Positions 25,796 through 35,334 of a DNA stretch of 64,000 nt are shown here, in pieces. The stretch covers positions 23,895-87,894 of the forward strand of contig JAIOPM010000004.1 of the NCBI GenBank assembly GCA_021413885.1, written 5' to 3'. The stretch is from Planctomycetota bacterium (GTDB lineage: Bacteria; Planctomycetota; UBA1135; GCA-002686595). The notes beneath the pieces were generated by a model. The model did no database searches and had not been told where the DNA came from. It was given only the letters and a program-made list of their open reading frames with translations. The number at the start of each line of letters is the position of its first letter. Within the stretch, counting starts at the first letter, position 1. Both the position numbers and the translations under genes were made by a program.

Positions 25796-26085
25796 CCGCG
25801 ATCGCGCGGCGCGTCGGGATCCGCGGACTCGTGCAGGGCGTCGGCTTCCGCTATCACACGCTCGATCGAGCGCGCACGCTCGGCCTGGTCGGTTGGGTGC
25901 GCAATCGTCTCGACGGCACGGTCGAAGCGTGGGTCCAAGGCGACGAAGCTCGCGTCGCGGAGATGCTCGCGTGGCTGAAGGGCGGTCCGCGCGCCGCGCG
26001 GGTCGAGCGCCTCGACGTCGACGAAGAAACGCCGGGCGCGTTCGTGACGTTCGAGATCCGACGCGGTCACTTGTCCGCGTCGTGA
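25792..26085 (+). CDS. acyP: Acylphosphatase
   Basis: A 97-residue ferredoxin-fold enzyme hydrolysing acyl phosphates. The phosphate loop is VQGVGFRYH with catalytic R20, and N38 lies in GWVRNRLDGTVEAW; their 18-residue spacing equals that of the characterised enzymes (R23/N41). It starts at GTG inside the stop of the adenosyltransferase gene. The C-terminus carries the usual 'FEIR' strand. It is convergent with the histidine kinase. Confidence 0.93.
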   Translation: MTAIARRVGIRGLVQGVGFRYHTLDRARTLGLVGWVRNRLDGTVEAWVQGDEARVAEMLAWLKGGPRAARVERLDVDEETPGAFVTFEIRRGHLSAS

Positions 26086-26089
26086 GTTC

Positions 26090-28525
26090 TCACGCGTCGG
26101 GCTTCGGCCGACGATCCTGCTGACTCAGCGTTTCGCGCGCAGCTCGCGTCCAACGCTCGAGGACTTGGGCGAGCGTGTCCGGGTTGACCGGCTTCGAGAT
26201 GTAGTCGTCCATGCCCGCGGCAAGGCACGCCTCGCGGTCGCCTTGCATCGCGTTCGCCGTCATCGCCACGACGGGAAGGTGCGCGCCGCTCTGCTTCTCG
26301 CCGGCGCGGATCTGCTTCGTCGCCTCGAAGCCGTCGAGCTCGGGCATCTGGCAGTCCATCAACACGACGTGGAACTCGGTGCGTTCGAGGGCTTCGAGCG
26401 CTTCGCGTCCGTTGTTCGCGATCTCGCAGCGGTAGCCGAGCCTCTTCAAGAGCTTGACCGCCACCTTCTGGTTGACGACGTTGTCCTCGGCGACCAGGAC
26501 GCGCAGACGTTCGCGTTCGGCCATCAGCTCGAGTTTCTCGCGCGTCAGGATGCCGGTGCGCGCCAAGACTTCTTGCGGTCGGCCGGTGCCCATCAACACC
26601 GCGATGCAGTCGAAGAGCTGCGATTGCTTGACCGGCTTCGACAGGCACGCGGAGAAGCCCGCGTTCTTGAGCTTGATCGCCTCGGAGACGCCCCACATCG
26701 ACGAGAGCAACACCAACGGGACGCCGCCGATGTCGGGGTCGGAGTTGATCGCCTTCGCGACCATCTCGCCGTCCATGTCGGGCATCTGGTAGTCGAGCAG
26801 CACGAGGTCGAACGTGCGCTTCTGCGCCTTCGCGGCGCGCAGCGCGTCGATCGCCTTCGGGCCGTAGTCGACTTCCTCGCTCATCGCGCCCCACGCCGCG
26901 AGTTGCTCGCGGAGGATGCGGCGGTTGGTCGCGTTGTCGTCGACGATCAGCACGCGGAGACGGCCGAAGCGGCGCGGCAGCGGCGCTTCGATCGCTTGCA
27001 CGTTGCGCTGTTTGGCGAACGGCAGCACGAACTGGAACTGCGAGCCCTTGCCCATTTCGCTCTCGACCGACATCGTGCCGCGCATCAGCTCGACGAGCTG
27101 CCGCGAGATCGCGAGCCCGAGGCCGGTGCCGCCGTACTTGCGCGTGGTCGACGCATCGACCTGCGAGAACGACTGGAACAGTCGGTTCATGCGATCCGGC
27201 GGGATGCCGATGCCGGAGTCCTTCACGGAGAAGCGCACGGTCGCTTCGTCGCGCGCGTCATGCTCGAGCGAGACCTCGAGCAGCACTTCGCCCTGCTCGG
27301 TGAACTTGACCGCGTTCGAGAGCAGGTTGAGCAGGATCTGACGCAGGCGCCCCGGATCGCCGCGCAGGAGCGGCGGCACGTTCGCGTGCACCAGGCACGC
27401 CATCTCCAACTTCTTCTCCGCGACGCGGTGCGCGAGCATGTCGACCGAGTCCTCGACCAACGCGCGCAAGTCGAAGTCGACGACTTCGATCTCGAGCTTC
27501 CCCGCCTCGATCTTGGAGAAGTCGAGGATGTCGTTGATGATCGTCAGCAGACCTTCCGCCGAGTTCATCACGGTTTCGGCGAGCTCGCGTTGCTCGTGGT
27601 TCAGTCCGGAGTCGAGCAACAGGCCCGTCATCCCGATCACCCCGTTCATCGGCGTGCGGATTTCGTGGCTCATGTTCGCGAGGAACTGCGACTTCGCGAT
27701 CGCCGCTTGCTTCGCTTCGTCCATCGAGACGACGAGTTGACTGTTGACTTCGCGCAGCTCCGCGGTGCGCTTGTCGACCTTCTCCTCGAGGTGCTCGCGA
27801 TGCTCGGCGAGTTGTCCATCACGGGCTTGGATCTGATCGAGCATCCCGTTGAACGCGGTCACGACGTCTCCGATCTCGTCGTCGTCGCGCCGCGCGGCGC
27901 GCATCGAGTAGTCGCTGTCGCGGGCGATGCGTTTCGCGGTGTCCGCGAGCTCCAGTAGCGGCTTCGAGATCGTGTGCTGGAGGCGGCTCGCCAGGAGGTA
28001 GGTCGCGAGCAGCGCGATCGAGAGCACAACCACCAGGATCATGCCGTAGCTCGCCAGTCGATCGGTCAAGCCGCGCAGGTCGGACTCGAGGTAGACCGTG
28101 CCGATGCGCTTGCCGTCGCTCAGCACCGGATGGAAGAGCCGCAGCGATTGCGCGGTGAACTCGTGCCCCGTTTCGCCGGGCACGACCGGGAGCGCGACCG
28201 TGAAGTCCGGATCTCCGCGCTTCCAATCGGTGAATTGCTCGCCCGCCGCGTTGAAGATCCGCGCGGCCTGCAACTGCGGCTTCGCTTCGAGGCGTTCGAG
28301 CACGTCGGCCGGGAAGTCGCGGTCGTCGAAGTCGAGCGCCGAGCGCACGTTGACGCCGACCATGTCCGCCATCACGTCGAGGTCGCGCACCAGCGCCGAA
28401 CGCGCCTGCGTGTAGTCGTACGCCGCGAGCAGCGAGATCGCGAGCATCAGGCCGGCGGCGGCCGTCAGCATCATCATGCGCGTCAGCTTGACGCGGATAG
28501 AGTTCGAACTCTTCACGCCGAGCAT
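26090..28525 (-). CDS. Hybrid sensor histidine kinase (CHASE8-like, HAMP, HisKA, HATPase, two receivers)
   Basis: An 811-residue membrane sensor. Two membrane helices (about 18-36 and 161-180) enclose a periplasmic domain whose [19 protein letters not shown] and 'IFNAAGEQF' resemble the CHASE8 domain of YfiN-type proteins. HAMP follows (about 181-235). Then come HisKA with phospho-acceptor H287 (MSHEIRTP), HATPase (N-box [19 protein letters not shown]), and two receiver domains with phospho-sites D578 and D724 and matching K630/K778. No HPt or output domain is present, so a separate phosphotransfer protein must exist. Its ATG overlaps the yfiR stop (TGATG). Confidence 0.93.
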   Translation of the reverse strand: MLGVKSSNSIRVKLTRMMMLTAAAGLMLAISLLAAYDYTQARSALVRDLDVMADMVGVNVRSALDFDDRDFPADVLERLEAKPQLQAARIFNAAGEQFTDWKRGDPDFTVALPVVPGETGHEFTAQSLRLFHPVLSDGKRIGTVYLESDLRGLTDRLASYGMILVVVLSIALLATYLLASRLQHTISKPLLELADTAKRIARDSDYSMRAARRDDDEIGDVVTAFNGMLDQIQARDGQLAEHREHLEEKVDKRTAELREVNSQLVVSMDEAKQAAIAKSQFLANMSHEIRTPMNGVIGMTGLLLDSGLNHEQRELAETVMNSAEGLLTIINDILDFSKIEAGKLEIEVVDFDLRALVEDSVDMLAHRVAEKKLEMACLVHANVPPLLRGDPGRLRQILLNLLSNAVKFTEQGEVLLEVSLEHDARDEATVRFSVKDSGIGIPPDRMNRLFQSFSQVDASTTRKYGGTGLGLAISRQLVELMRGTMSVESEMGKGSQFQFVLPFAKQRNVQAIEAPLPRRFGRLRVLIVDDNATNRRILREQLAAWGAMSEEVDYGPKAIDALRAAKAQKRTFDLVLLDYQMPDMDGEMVAKAINSDPDIGGVPLVLLSSMWGVSEAIKLKNAGFSACLSKPVKQSQLFDCIAVLMGTGRPQEVLARTGILTREKLELMAERERLRVLVAEDNVVNQKVAVKLLKRLGYRCEIANNGREALEALERTEFHVVLMDCQMPELDGFEATKQIRAGEKQSGAHLPVVAMTANAMQGDREACLAAGMDDYISKPVNPDTLAQVLERWTRAARETLSQQDRRPKPDA

Positions 28526-29220
28526 CAGTCGGGCTCCGTTTCGACGACCACCGCGAGCTTCAGGATCTGCGAGCTGATCTCGAGCCGCGCCTTCTTCGCC
28601 ACGTTCTTGTTGATCGCGAAGCGCAGCTTCTTGTTCTCGAGGTAGACGCCGACGATGCCGCCGCGCTTCGCGAACTTCGTCGCGTCGCCGAACAGCAGCA
28701 CGGGCTTGTCGGCGAGCCCCTTGATCGCGTCGAGCTGAACGGCTTTCTCCGTCGACGTGACGTAGACCATGTGGCACTTCGCCGCGTCCTCGATCGTCGA
28801 GCAACGCTTGATGACGACCGCGCGTCCGTTGATGAGCTTGTCCTTGAACGTCCGGTCGAGGTCGCTGCCGAACGGATCGCGACCGAGCACGCCGACGATC
28901 AGCGGCGCCAACTCGACGACCGGCGGCGTCGCGTCGTTCGTCTTGTCGGCGAAGCACTCGCTCGGCCAACCGACGTAGCCCGCGAATTTGTAGAGCAGCA
29001 GCGCCTTGGCTTCCCACTCGGTCGGCGCGTGGACCTGAGCGGCCTCGCCTTCGGCCGGACGCGCGACGGCGCGCACGGGCGAGACCAGCGACAGCCCGAA
29101 CAGCACCGCGCACGACACCGCGAGGCGCGTGCGTCGAACGGCCGCCGACGAAGCGAGCTTCGCCGACGGGGGCTTCGACATCGCCGGAGCGATGGGCGTC
29201 TGGGACACGGGCGGCGGCAT
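28525..29220 (-). CDS. YfiR-family periplasmic regulator (DUF4154)
   Basis: A 231-residue exported protein. The signal region is [23 protein letters not shown]; the ATG at 29181 would give a more ordinary signal length than the one at 29220, and neither has a Shine-Dalgarno. The mature part has the YfiR/DUF4154 pattern: [18 protein letters not shown] at the start, '[10 protein letters not shown]', 'VYVTSTEKA', and the terminal [14 protein letters not shown]. Characterised YfiR binds and restrains the CHASE8 domain of a diguanylate cyclase. Here the partner in the overlapping gene is a histidine kinase with a similar sensor, so YfiR probably controls that kinase. A 7-bp hairpin (29237-29253) lies 16 nt before the start. 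Confidence 0.88.
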   Translation of the reverse strand: MPPPVSQTPIAPAMSKPPSAKLASSAAVRRTRLAVSCAVLFGLSLVSPVRAVARPAEGEAAQVHAPTEWEAKALLLYKFAGYVGWPSECFADKTNDATPPVVELAPLIVGVLGRDPFGSDLDRTFKDKLINGRAVVIKRCSTIEDAAKCHMVYVTSTEKAVQLDAIKGLADKPVLLFGDATKFAKRGGIVGVYLENKKLRFAINKNVAKKARLEISSQILKLAVVVETEPD

Positions 29221-29489
29221 GGAATGTCGCGGGGGGATCGAGGGCTCCTCGATGGGGGTGCGACTCGAATCGGCTTCCCGACGCCGCGGGATGAACTACC
29301 GTGTTGCACAACCGACCCTCGACCCCCGTCTCTCCCAGCCATGGGCCGCCGGAGGCCCGCGGAGCGGGTTGCGCGGCCGCGGCGGTCGGAACGAAGCGAC
29401 GAAGAAGGCGGCGGGCCCGGGTGGACTCGCCGCCTCGTTTCGAAGTCGGAGTTGCCAGGCCGAAGCGGTTCGCGCTCGGCCCGCGAGCC
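29221..29489. other. Intergenic region with a small hairpin
   Basis: 269 bases between the M14 peptidase stop and yfiR. ATCGAGG (29237-29243) and CCTCGAT (29247-29253) form a 7-bp hairpin with a GCT loop, which would sit in the yfiR leader. No gene or clear promoter was recognised in the rest. Confidence 0.4.
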
Positions 29490-31253
29490 TTACGGCAGGC
29501 GCCCGTCGCGCGTCGTCGCCCGCGCTTTTTCGCCGCGCCATTCGACCGTGAAGTCGCCCTTGCCGCGCACCAACCAGCGCACGAGCACTTCACCTTCGCC
29601 GCGCACACCGCGTTCGGAGATCAGACGCGCGGGTTCGCGTTCGGCGAGCTCGATGCGCTCGGGCCGGAAGCGATCGGTGCGGAAGCCGCCCGCGACGACT
29701 TCGAGTCCGTCGCCGCGGATCGAGAAGACGTCCGGCGTGCCGACCTTCATCTGGCGCGCGCGTTCGGTGCGCGTCGGGATCAGGTGATCGTTCGCGAACG
29801 TCGCGTCGACGGCGAAGAGTCCGTCGCCGAGCGCGGTCGCTTCCAACCTATCGACCTTCACTCTCGGCATCTCGCCGGCGTGCTTCAGACAGAAGAGCGC
29901 GTTGCGATGCGCCTCTTCCTCGATCATGAAGCTCGGCGGCACGCGGCCGTAGTCCTTCTTGAAGCCGCCGACCAACACCTCGCCGTAGAACGGATGTTGG
30001 ACCGGATGCCAATCGACGAACGCGTCGCCGCTCATCACGAGGTCGTTGAAGACGAAGCGCTTCTTCTGGAACGAGCCGAAGTCGAAGTCGCCTCCGTCGC
30101 CTCTTCGTTCGGTCGGGAAGAGCCGATCGGTCGACCACATCTCGTTGGTGAACGAGATCACGCCGAGGCCTTCGTAACCCCACGTCGCGAAACCGCCCCA
30201 CACCGTGTAGAGGTCCTTCCAGATCACCATGTACTTGTAGAACGGAAGCATCTTCTCGCCGTCGCGGCCGATCGAGTCGAAGACGCGCACGTCCTCCTGC
30301 GGATACTCGCCGAAGTCCTTCGCTCCCGGTCCGCGCAGGATCATGCCGCCGTTGTTGTGGAAGGATTGCAGCGCGGCGAGGTTCGCGTGCTCGAGCAAGA
30401 AGCGCGCGATCGCCCTCGTTTCCGGCCAATAGAGCGGATACGGCCCCGCGCCGTACTGCACGTAGTTCGGCGCCCACATCGAAGGCCACGCGCGGTTCAT
30501 GTCGTAGCCGCCGGCTTCGTCCTCGTTGATGCGGCCGTCGCCGTCGTTGTCGAAACCTTCTTCGCCGAGCGCGATCCAGTCGCCCTTGATGCCGAACGGA
30601 TTCGGAGCGACGGGCTCGAAGATGCGCGGGTCGTCGGCGTTGCGACGGTGCGTGCCTTCGCCGGGCACGTGCTTCCACATCTGCGTGATGTTGCCGTCGC
30701 CGTCGAGGTCGTCGGGTCCGTCCTCGTCCGCGACTCCGTCGTGGTCGTCGTCGATCGGTCGGCGGCCGCTGCGCGACGAGCTCGAATCGTGCGCATCGCG
30801 GAACCAACTCGCGCGGCCGTCGGGGTTGACCATCGGCAGGAAGTAGAAGGTCGAGCCGTCGACGAGCTCGGTGATCTTCGGATTCGTCCCGTAGTTCTCG
30901 AGCAGGTACCACGCGGTGTAGACGACCGCTTCGGAGCCCTGCACTTCGTTGCCGTGCACGTTGCCGTCGATCCACATCGCCGGCTTCTCGACGTCCTTGC
31001 CGGTCGTCGGTTGGTTGAGCGTGTAGACGCGCATCTCGCGGTTCTCGACCGAGTAGCCGATCACTCGGTGCGCGAGCAACTTCGGATATCCCGCCTCGAG
31101 CCGATCCATCAACGCGTACACGCCGTCGAAGTCGTAGAGCCGGTTCCACGCGATCTCGACCTTCGGCGCCTTGCCGGCCGGCGTTCCGGCGAAGCCCGCG
31201 CCGGACGGATTTTGCGGCGCGAGCACCGCGAGCAAGAGTGCGAACGAGATCAC
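29490..31253 (-). CDS. Exported M14-family zinc carboxypeptidase
   Basis: A 587-residue secreted peptidase. The GTG start at 31253 overlaps the stop of the upstream gene (GTGA) and opens a signal peptide ([19 protein letters not shown]). Zinc ligands are H100 and E103 in [12 protein letters not shown] and H299 in [13 protein letters not shown] (143-146) and GYDMNRAW match the substrate-binding blocks 'NPDG' and 'DLNRNF'. An inserted acidic stretch with [21 protein letters not shown] and [12 protein letters not shown] looks like calcium-binding thrombospondin-3/EF-type loops. It is probably an exopeptidase used on external protein or peptidoglycan peptides. Confidence 0.92.
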   Translation of the reverse strand: MISFALLLAVLAPQNPSGAGFAGTPAGKAPKVEIAWNRLYDFDGVYALMDRLEAGYPKLLAHRVIGYSVENREMRVYTLNQPTTGKDVEKPAMWIDGNVHGNEVQGSEAVVYTAWYLLENYGTNPKITELVDGSTFYFLPMVNPDGRASWFRDAHDSSSSRSGRRPIDDDHDGVADEDGPDDLDGDGNITQMWKHVPGEGTHRRNADDPRIFEPVAPNPFGIKGDWIALGEEGFDNDGDGRINEDEAGGYDMNRAWPSMWAPNYVQYGAGPYPLYWPETRAIARFLLEHANLAALQSFHNNGGMILRGPGAKDFGEYPQEDVRVFDSIGRDGEKMLPFYKYMVIWKDLYTVWGGFATWGYEGLGVISFTNEMWSTDRLFPTERRGDGGDFDFGSFQKKRFVFNDLVMSGDAFVDWHPVQHPFYGEVLVGGFKKDYGRVPPSFMIEEEAHRNALFCLKHAGEMPRVKVDRLEATALGDGLFAVDATFANDHLIPTRTERARQMKVGTPDVFSIRGDGLEVVAGGFRTDRFRPERIELAEREPARLISERGVRGEGEVLVRWLVRGKGDFTVEWRGEKARATTRDGRLP

Positions 31254-32941
31254 GGCTTCACCTCCACGTTGCGGTGCGCGAGTCCCAGGTTGTCGCTGTC
31301 GACGTCGAGCTCGAGAGCCTTCGGCGTCTTCGTGCGCACGAGCCAACGCAGCTCCTTGCGTCCGCCCGAGCCGGGCAGATCGCCGACGAGTTCCCGGCGC
31401 GAGCCCGCGAGCAACACGTCGCCGTCGCCGAGCCCGAGCGTCACGCGCGCCGGCCGCGCCGCTTCGTTGCGCCGCGCGGCGGCGCTCGAGATCGGCAGGT
31501 ACGCCGCGTTCTCCACCGCGGCCCGCACTTCGAACACGTTCGAGCCGAGCGCCTTCGCCGTGAACTCCGCGATCCCGACGCGCGGCAACAATTCGCCGAG
31601 GCCGAGCACGAAGTCCGCGTGCTTCTTCGCGATCTCGGCGCGTTCCTTCTCCGGAGGCTCGATCCTCGCGTACGGCGCGAGTCCGCCGATCTCGACTTCA
31701 CCGAGCTCCGGATGGGTGAACTTGCGCCACGGCACGAAGCGCGCGGTCTCGCCGGTCGCGTCGATCCACTTCAAGCGCTTCGAATCCTCGCTCGCCTCGC
31801 GCTTGGGCTTCTCCGGCTCTTTCGCGTCCGGTTTCTTCTCCGCCTTTTCATCGGACGCGGCATCCGCGGCCTTCGGCGCTTCGAGCGGCAGCTCCCACGG
31901 ATGCGCGGCGAAGACCCAGAGGCCGCGGTACTCGTACGCCCAACCCTGGAAACTCCCGGCGTCGTCGCGCACGCCTTTCGACTTGTTGCCGGTCGCGTCG
32001 GCGTAGCGCTTGCCGATTTCTGCGAGCAAATTCGCGTCGCCCTCGATCCAACCGCTCGGCAGTCCGTCGCCGCCCTCCTTCGACGCCTTCGGTTTCTCGA
32101 CGAGATCGTCGTAGCCGCCGAGCGTCACCACCGCCGCGATGTCGGAGTGCGTCAGCACGAACTCGCACAACGCGCGCGCGCCGAGCTCGTCGGTCGCGAA
32201 GAGTCCGGCGTGCGGATCGTGCTCCTTCCAACCGAACGGAAAGTTGAAGTTGAGCCACGTGTCGGCGAGCGGATCCTCGGCGACGCGCTCGTCGTGATCG
32301 AGGTCGCGGCCTTCGACGTAGAGCTTGTAGCGCCCGCGTTCGCCGAGCGCGCGATCGGCTTGGACCAGTGCGCGCGGATCGTTGGGATCCTCGAGCCATT
32401 CGCCTTCGGGATCGAGTTTGCGCATCGCGGTGATCATTCCGTCGCCGTCGACGTCGCTCGGCCCGTCCTCGCCGGCGCGTCCGTCGCGGTCGTCGTCGAC
32501 ACCGCGTCCGGTCGCGAGCACTTCGGCGAGCGGCTTCGCGAAGCGCGCCTCGGCCGCGTCGACGTCGAGGCGCGGGATCACGTAGAGCGTGGTGGTCGCG
32601 AGGAACTTCTTGGTCGCGTCGTCGCTCGCGTTCGCGGCGCGTTCCGCGAGAGCGAGCGCGATCGAGCTCGAGAACACCTGCGGCCCTTCGAGGTTCGCGA
32701 CCACCAACAACGCCGGCCGCGCGCGCTCGTCGGGCTTCTCCGAGATGCGCAGGCACCAGACGTCGCGTTCGCCGCGCGAACGGCCGATCGGCGCGAGCAT
32801 GCAGCGTTCGGGGTGCGCGTGCTCGAGTGCCTTCAACTTGCCGGTGAGCGCCGCGTGGTCGAGCAACGGCGCGGAATCCTGGGCCGACGCGAGCGCGCAC
32901 AACGTCACGCTCGCCAACAGGGACGAAGACATCGCTTCCAT
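31250..32941 (-). CDS. Degenerate M14 carboxypeptidase paralogue lacking zinc ligands
   Basis: A 563-residue exported protein (signal SSSLLASVTLCALASAQ), colinear with the peptidase gene it overlaps. The zinc box GNVHGNE of the neighbour aligns with ANLEGPQ here, so His is E85 and Glu is Q88. The third ligand in LQSFHNN aligns with VVTLGGYDD (Gly). The acidic loops are kept (DDDRDGRAGEDG, DVDGDGMIT). A charged insert 'EKAEKKPDAKEPEKPKREA' lies around residues 370-395. Without ligands it cannot be a working M14 enzyme; it may bind peptides, or partner or regulate the active protein. GAGG lies 6 nt before the ATG. Confidence 0.8.
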   Translation of the reverse strand: MEAMSSSLLASVTLCALASAQDSAPLLDHAALTGKLKALEHAHPERCMLAPIGRSRGERDVWCLRISEKPDERARPALLVVANLEGPQVFSSSIALALAERAANASDDATKKFLATTTLYVIPRLDVDAAEARFAKPLAEVLATGRGVDDDRDGRAGEDGPSDVDGDGMITAMRKLDPEGEWLEDPNDPRALVQADRALGERGRYKLYVEGRDLDHDERVAEDPLADTWLNFNFPFGWKEHDPHAGLFATDELGARALCEFVLTHSDIAAVVTLGGYDDLVEKPKASKEGGDGLPSGWIEGDANLLAEIGKRYADATGNKSKGVRDDAGSFQGWAYEYRGLWVFAAHPWELPLEAPKAADAASDEKAEKKPDAKEPEKPKREASEDSKRLKWIDATGETARFVPWRKFTHPELGEVEIGGLAPYARIEPPEKERAEIAKKHADFVLGLGELLPRVGIAEFTAKALGSNVFEVRAAVENAAYLPISSAAARRNEAARPARVTLGLGDGDVLLAGSRRELVGDLPGSGGRKELRWLVRTKTPKALELDVDSDNLGLAHRNVEVKP

Positions 32942-33007
32942 GGGGATCCTCGGGGGGCGCGAGAGACTAGCGCGTCGTCTGCTCGCGCGCCGTGCGGAAC
33001 TCGACTC

Positions 33008-35290
33008 TTACCGCTCGCTCGCGGTCAACGCTTCGCGTCGTCGGTGAATGATCTCGACGTACGGATGGTTCGCGAGATCGAGCGCTTTCAGCATCGCCTC
33101 GGCCTCGTCGTAGTGCACCAACGCCTCCTCGCGCCGACCCTGAGCTTCGCGCAACCGACCTTGGTTGATCAGGACCACCGGGATGTCCGGGTGCCGTTCG
33201 CCGTAGAGCTCGTGGTACATCGCGAGCGCGTCGGCGTACGACGACTCGGCGCTCTCGAATTCCTTGCGAGCGAGCGCCACGTTGCCCGCCAATACGAAGA
33301 ACTGCCCGCGAGACACGTCGAGCTTGCCGAAGAGGTGATCGAGCTCCGCGCGACAGCGTTCGACGACCGCCGAGGCTTCGTCAAGCTCGCCGAGATCGAT
33401 CAACATCGTCGCGAGGCTCATCGAAGCGATCGCGCGGTGGGCATCGCTCGCCTTGCCGTCCGCGGCGTAGAGTTCGACCGCGCGTCGGATGTGCTCGACG
33501 GCTTCGACGAAGGACTGCTGGTCGTACAACGCGCCGCCGAGGTTGCATTCGATCGCCGCGACCGCCGACCCGACGCCGCCGTTGAGCCGGCTCTGTCCCT
33601 CGAGCGCGCGACGAAAGAGTTTGACGGCGTCGTCCGTGCGACCCGCGCGTTGCACCGCGGTCGCGAGGCTGTTCAGCGCGAGCAACGCGTACTCGCCGAG
33701 ATGTCCGTTCGTCTTCTCCTCGACCTCGACGGCGCGTTCGAGCAACGGGATCGCTTCGTCGTAGCGCCCGAGCGCGCGGTACGAATCGCCGAGCAACAGC
33801 AGCGCGCGCGCTTGCATGCCGGGCCGCGACGCGAGCTGGTCGACCGATCGCGCCATGTCGGCGAGGACTTGTTCGAGCGTCCGTTGCGCACCGCCTTCGT
33901 CGGGCTTCGCGGATTGGACGATGCTCGTCAAGTAGAGCAACGTCGACTCCGCGTCCTCGGTCGCGATCTTCTGCTTGGCGAGCGCGTCCTGTTCGCTCTT
34001 CAACGAACGCTCGAGCGTCGTCGCGTAACGCGTCTTCTGCGCGAGCAACGCGCTCGGGATTCCGACCGCGAGCACGACGGCCGCGAGCACGCCGACGCTC
34101 GCCGTCGGATGGCGCCGCACCCAACGCGCGGAACGCACCGCGGCGCCGACCGGCCGCGCTTCGATCGGTTCGTGCGCGAGCACGTGCTCGAGATCGCGCG
34201 CCAACGCCGCCGCCGAGGCGTAGCGGCGACCGCGCTCGAGCTCGAGCGCGACCGAGCAAACCGTCTCGACATCGGCGCCGACGCGCGGGTTCAGCGTGCG
34301 CACCGACGCGCGCAGGCCGGCGAGGATCGCGGTCTGGATCGAGTGCGCGGTCGGACCGTCGAACGGCGCGCGCAACGTCAGGAGTTCGTGCAGCGTCGCG
34401 CCGACGGAGTACACGTCGCTGGTCGCGTCGAGGCGCTCGCCGCGCACTTGCTCCGGCGACATGTACTGCAACGTGCCGAGCTGCGCGCCGGAACGCGTCA
34501 AACGATCGTTGCTCTCCGCGCTCGTCAGCCCGAAGTCGAGCAGCAGCGCGCGCCCGCGGCGCGTCAACATCACGTTCGACGGTTTTACGTCGCGGTGCAG
34601 CAGGCCGCGTTCGTGCGCGTGCGCGAGCGCGTCGGCGATCTGGCGCGCGATCTCGACGCACGCTTCGACCCACGGTCGCTCGAAGATCGAACCGGGCTCG
34701 ATCACGCACGGCGCGCCGGTGCGCCGCGCGACTACGCCGGCGAGGTCGGCGCCGCTGACGTCCGAAGGCGCGCGCGCTGCGAGCTCGACGAGGCACTGCG
34801 CGAGCGTCACGCCTTCGACGAGCTCCATCGCGAAGAACGGGATCCCGCGCTCCTCGCCGACCGCGTAGACCGGAACGATGCCGGGATGTTGGAGCTTCGA
34901 GATCGCGAGCACCTCGCGCCGGAAACGCTCGCGCGCGCTCGGCAGGAAGAGCAAGTCGGGCCGCACGAGCTTGAGCGCCACCTCACGATCGAGCGACGTC
35001 TGCCGCGCGCGCACGACGACGCCCATGCCGCCTTCGCCGAGCTTCGCGCCGAGGCGGAATTCGCCGAGCGTCTCCGGCAAATCGCCGCGCGGGTCGCCCG
35101 CGACGAGTCCGATCGCGCGCAACGCCGCGAGCCGCGAACGGATCTCGTCCGCGTGTTCGGGATGTGACGCGACGAGCTCGGTGAAACGCGACGCTTGCTC
35201 GGCCTCGGGCGCCTCGAAGCACGGCGCCATCAACGCCTCGACGGGATCGGAACCGTCGGAGTCGAGACCGTCGGCGGAACCGTCGCGCAT
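33008..35290 (-). CDS. Transmembrane Ser/Thr protein kinase with TPR-like C-terminus
   Basis: A 760-residue PknB-type kinase. The catalytic domain (about 77-360) has the glycine loop GEGGMG (85-90), ATP lysine K107, HRD with D234 and DFG with D252, plus GTLQYMSPEQ. One membrane helix follows (TASVGVLAAVVLAVGIPSALL), then about 330 residues of TPR-type helical repeats ('LGDSYRALGRYDEAIPLLERA', 'GRREEALVHYDEA') outside the membrane. This kinase/TM/TPR layout is common in Planctomycetota. TACGCT lies 6 nt before the ATG (35297-35302, minus). Probably an envelope-sensing signalling kinase. Confidence 0.93.
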   Translation of the reverse strand: MRDGSADGLDSDGSDPVEALMAPCFEAPEAEQASRFTELVASHPEHADEIRSRLAALRAIGLVAGDPRGDLPETLGEFRLGAKLGEGGMGVVVRARQTSLDREVALKLVRPDLLFLPSARERFRREVLAISKLQHPGIVPVYAVGEERGIPFFAMELVEGVTLAQCLVELAARAPSDVSGADLAGVVARRTGAPCVIEPGSIFERPWVEACVEIARQIADALAHAHERGLLHRDVKPSNVMLTRRGRALLLDFGLTSAESNDRLTRSGAQLGTLQYMSPEQVRGERLDATSDVYSVGATLHELLTLRAPFDGPTAHSIQTAILAGLRASVRTLNPRVGADVETVCSVALELERGRRYASAAALARDLEHVLAHEPIEARPVGAAVRSARWVRRHPTASVGVLAAVVLAVGIPSALLAQKTRYATTLERSLKSEQDALAKQKIATEDAESTLLYLTSIVQSAKPDEGGAQRTLEQVLADMARSVDQLASRPGMQARALLLLGDSYRALGRYDEAIPLLERAVEVEEKTNGHLGEYALLALNSLATAVQRAGRTDDAVKLFRRALEGQSRLNGGVGSAVAAIECNLGGALYDQQSFVEAVEHIRRAVELYAADGKASDAHRAIASMSLATMLIDLGELDEASAVVERCRAELDHLFGKLDVSRGQFFVLAGNVALARKEFESAESSYADALAMYHELYGERHPDIPVVLINQGRLREAQGRREEALVHYDEAEAMLKALDLANHPYVEIIHRRREALTASER

Positions 35291-35334
35291 CGCTCCAGCG
35301 TAGGAGCCCGAGCGACGGCTCGCCACGGCGAGCG

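Noticed and set aside
31238..35167. A 1309-codon open frame on the plus strand
   Set aside because: It is antisense to the M14 paralogue and kinase genes; its product is Arg/Val/Leu/Glu-rich low-complexity with no motif. Long antisense frames are expected at this GC content.
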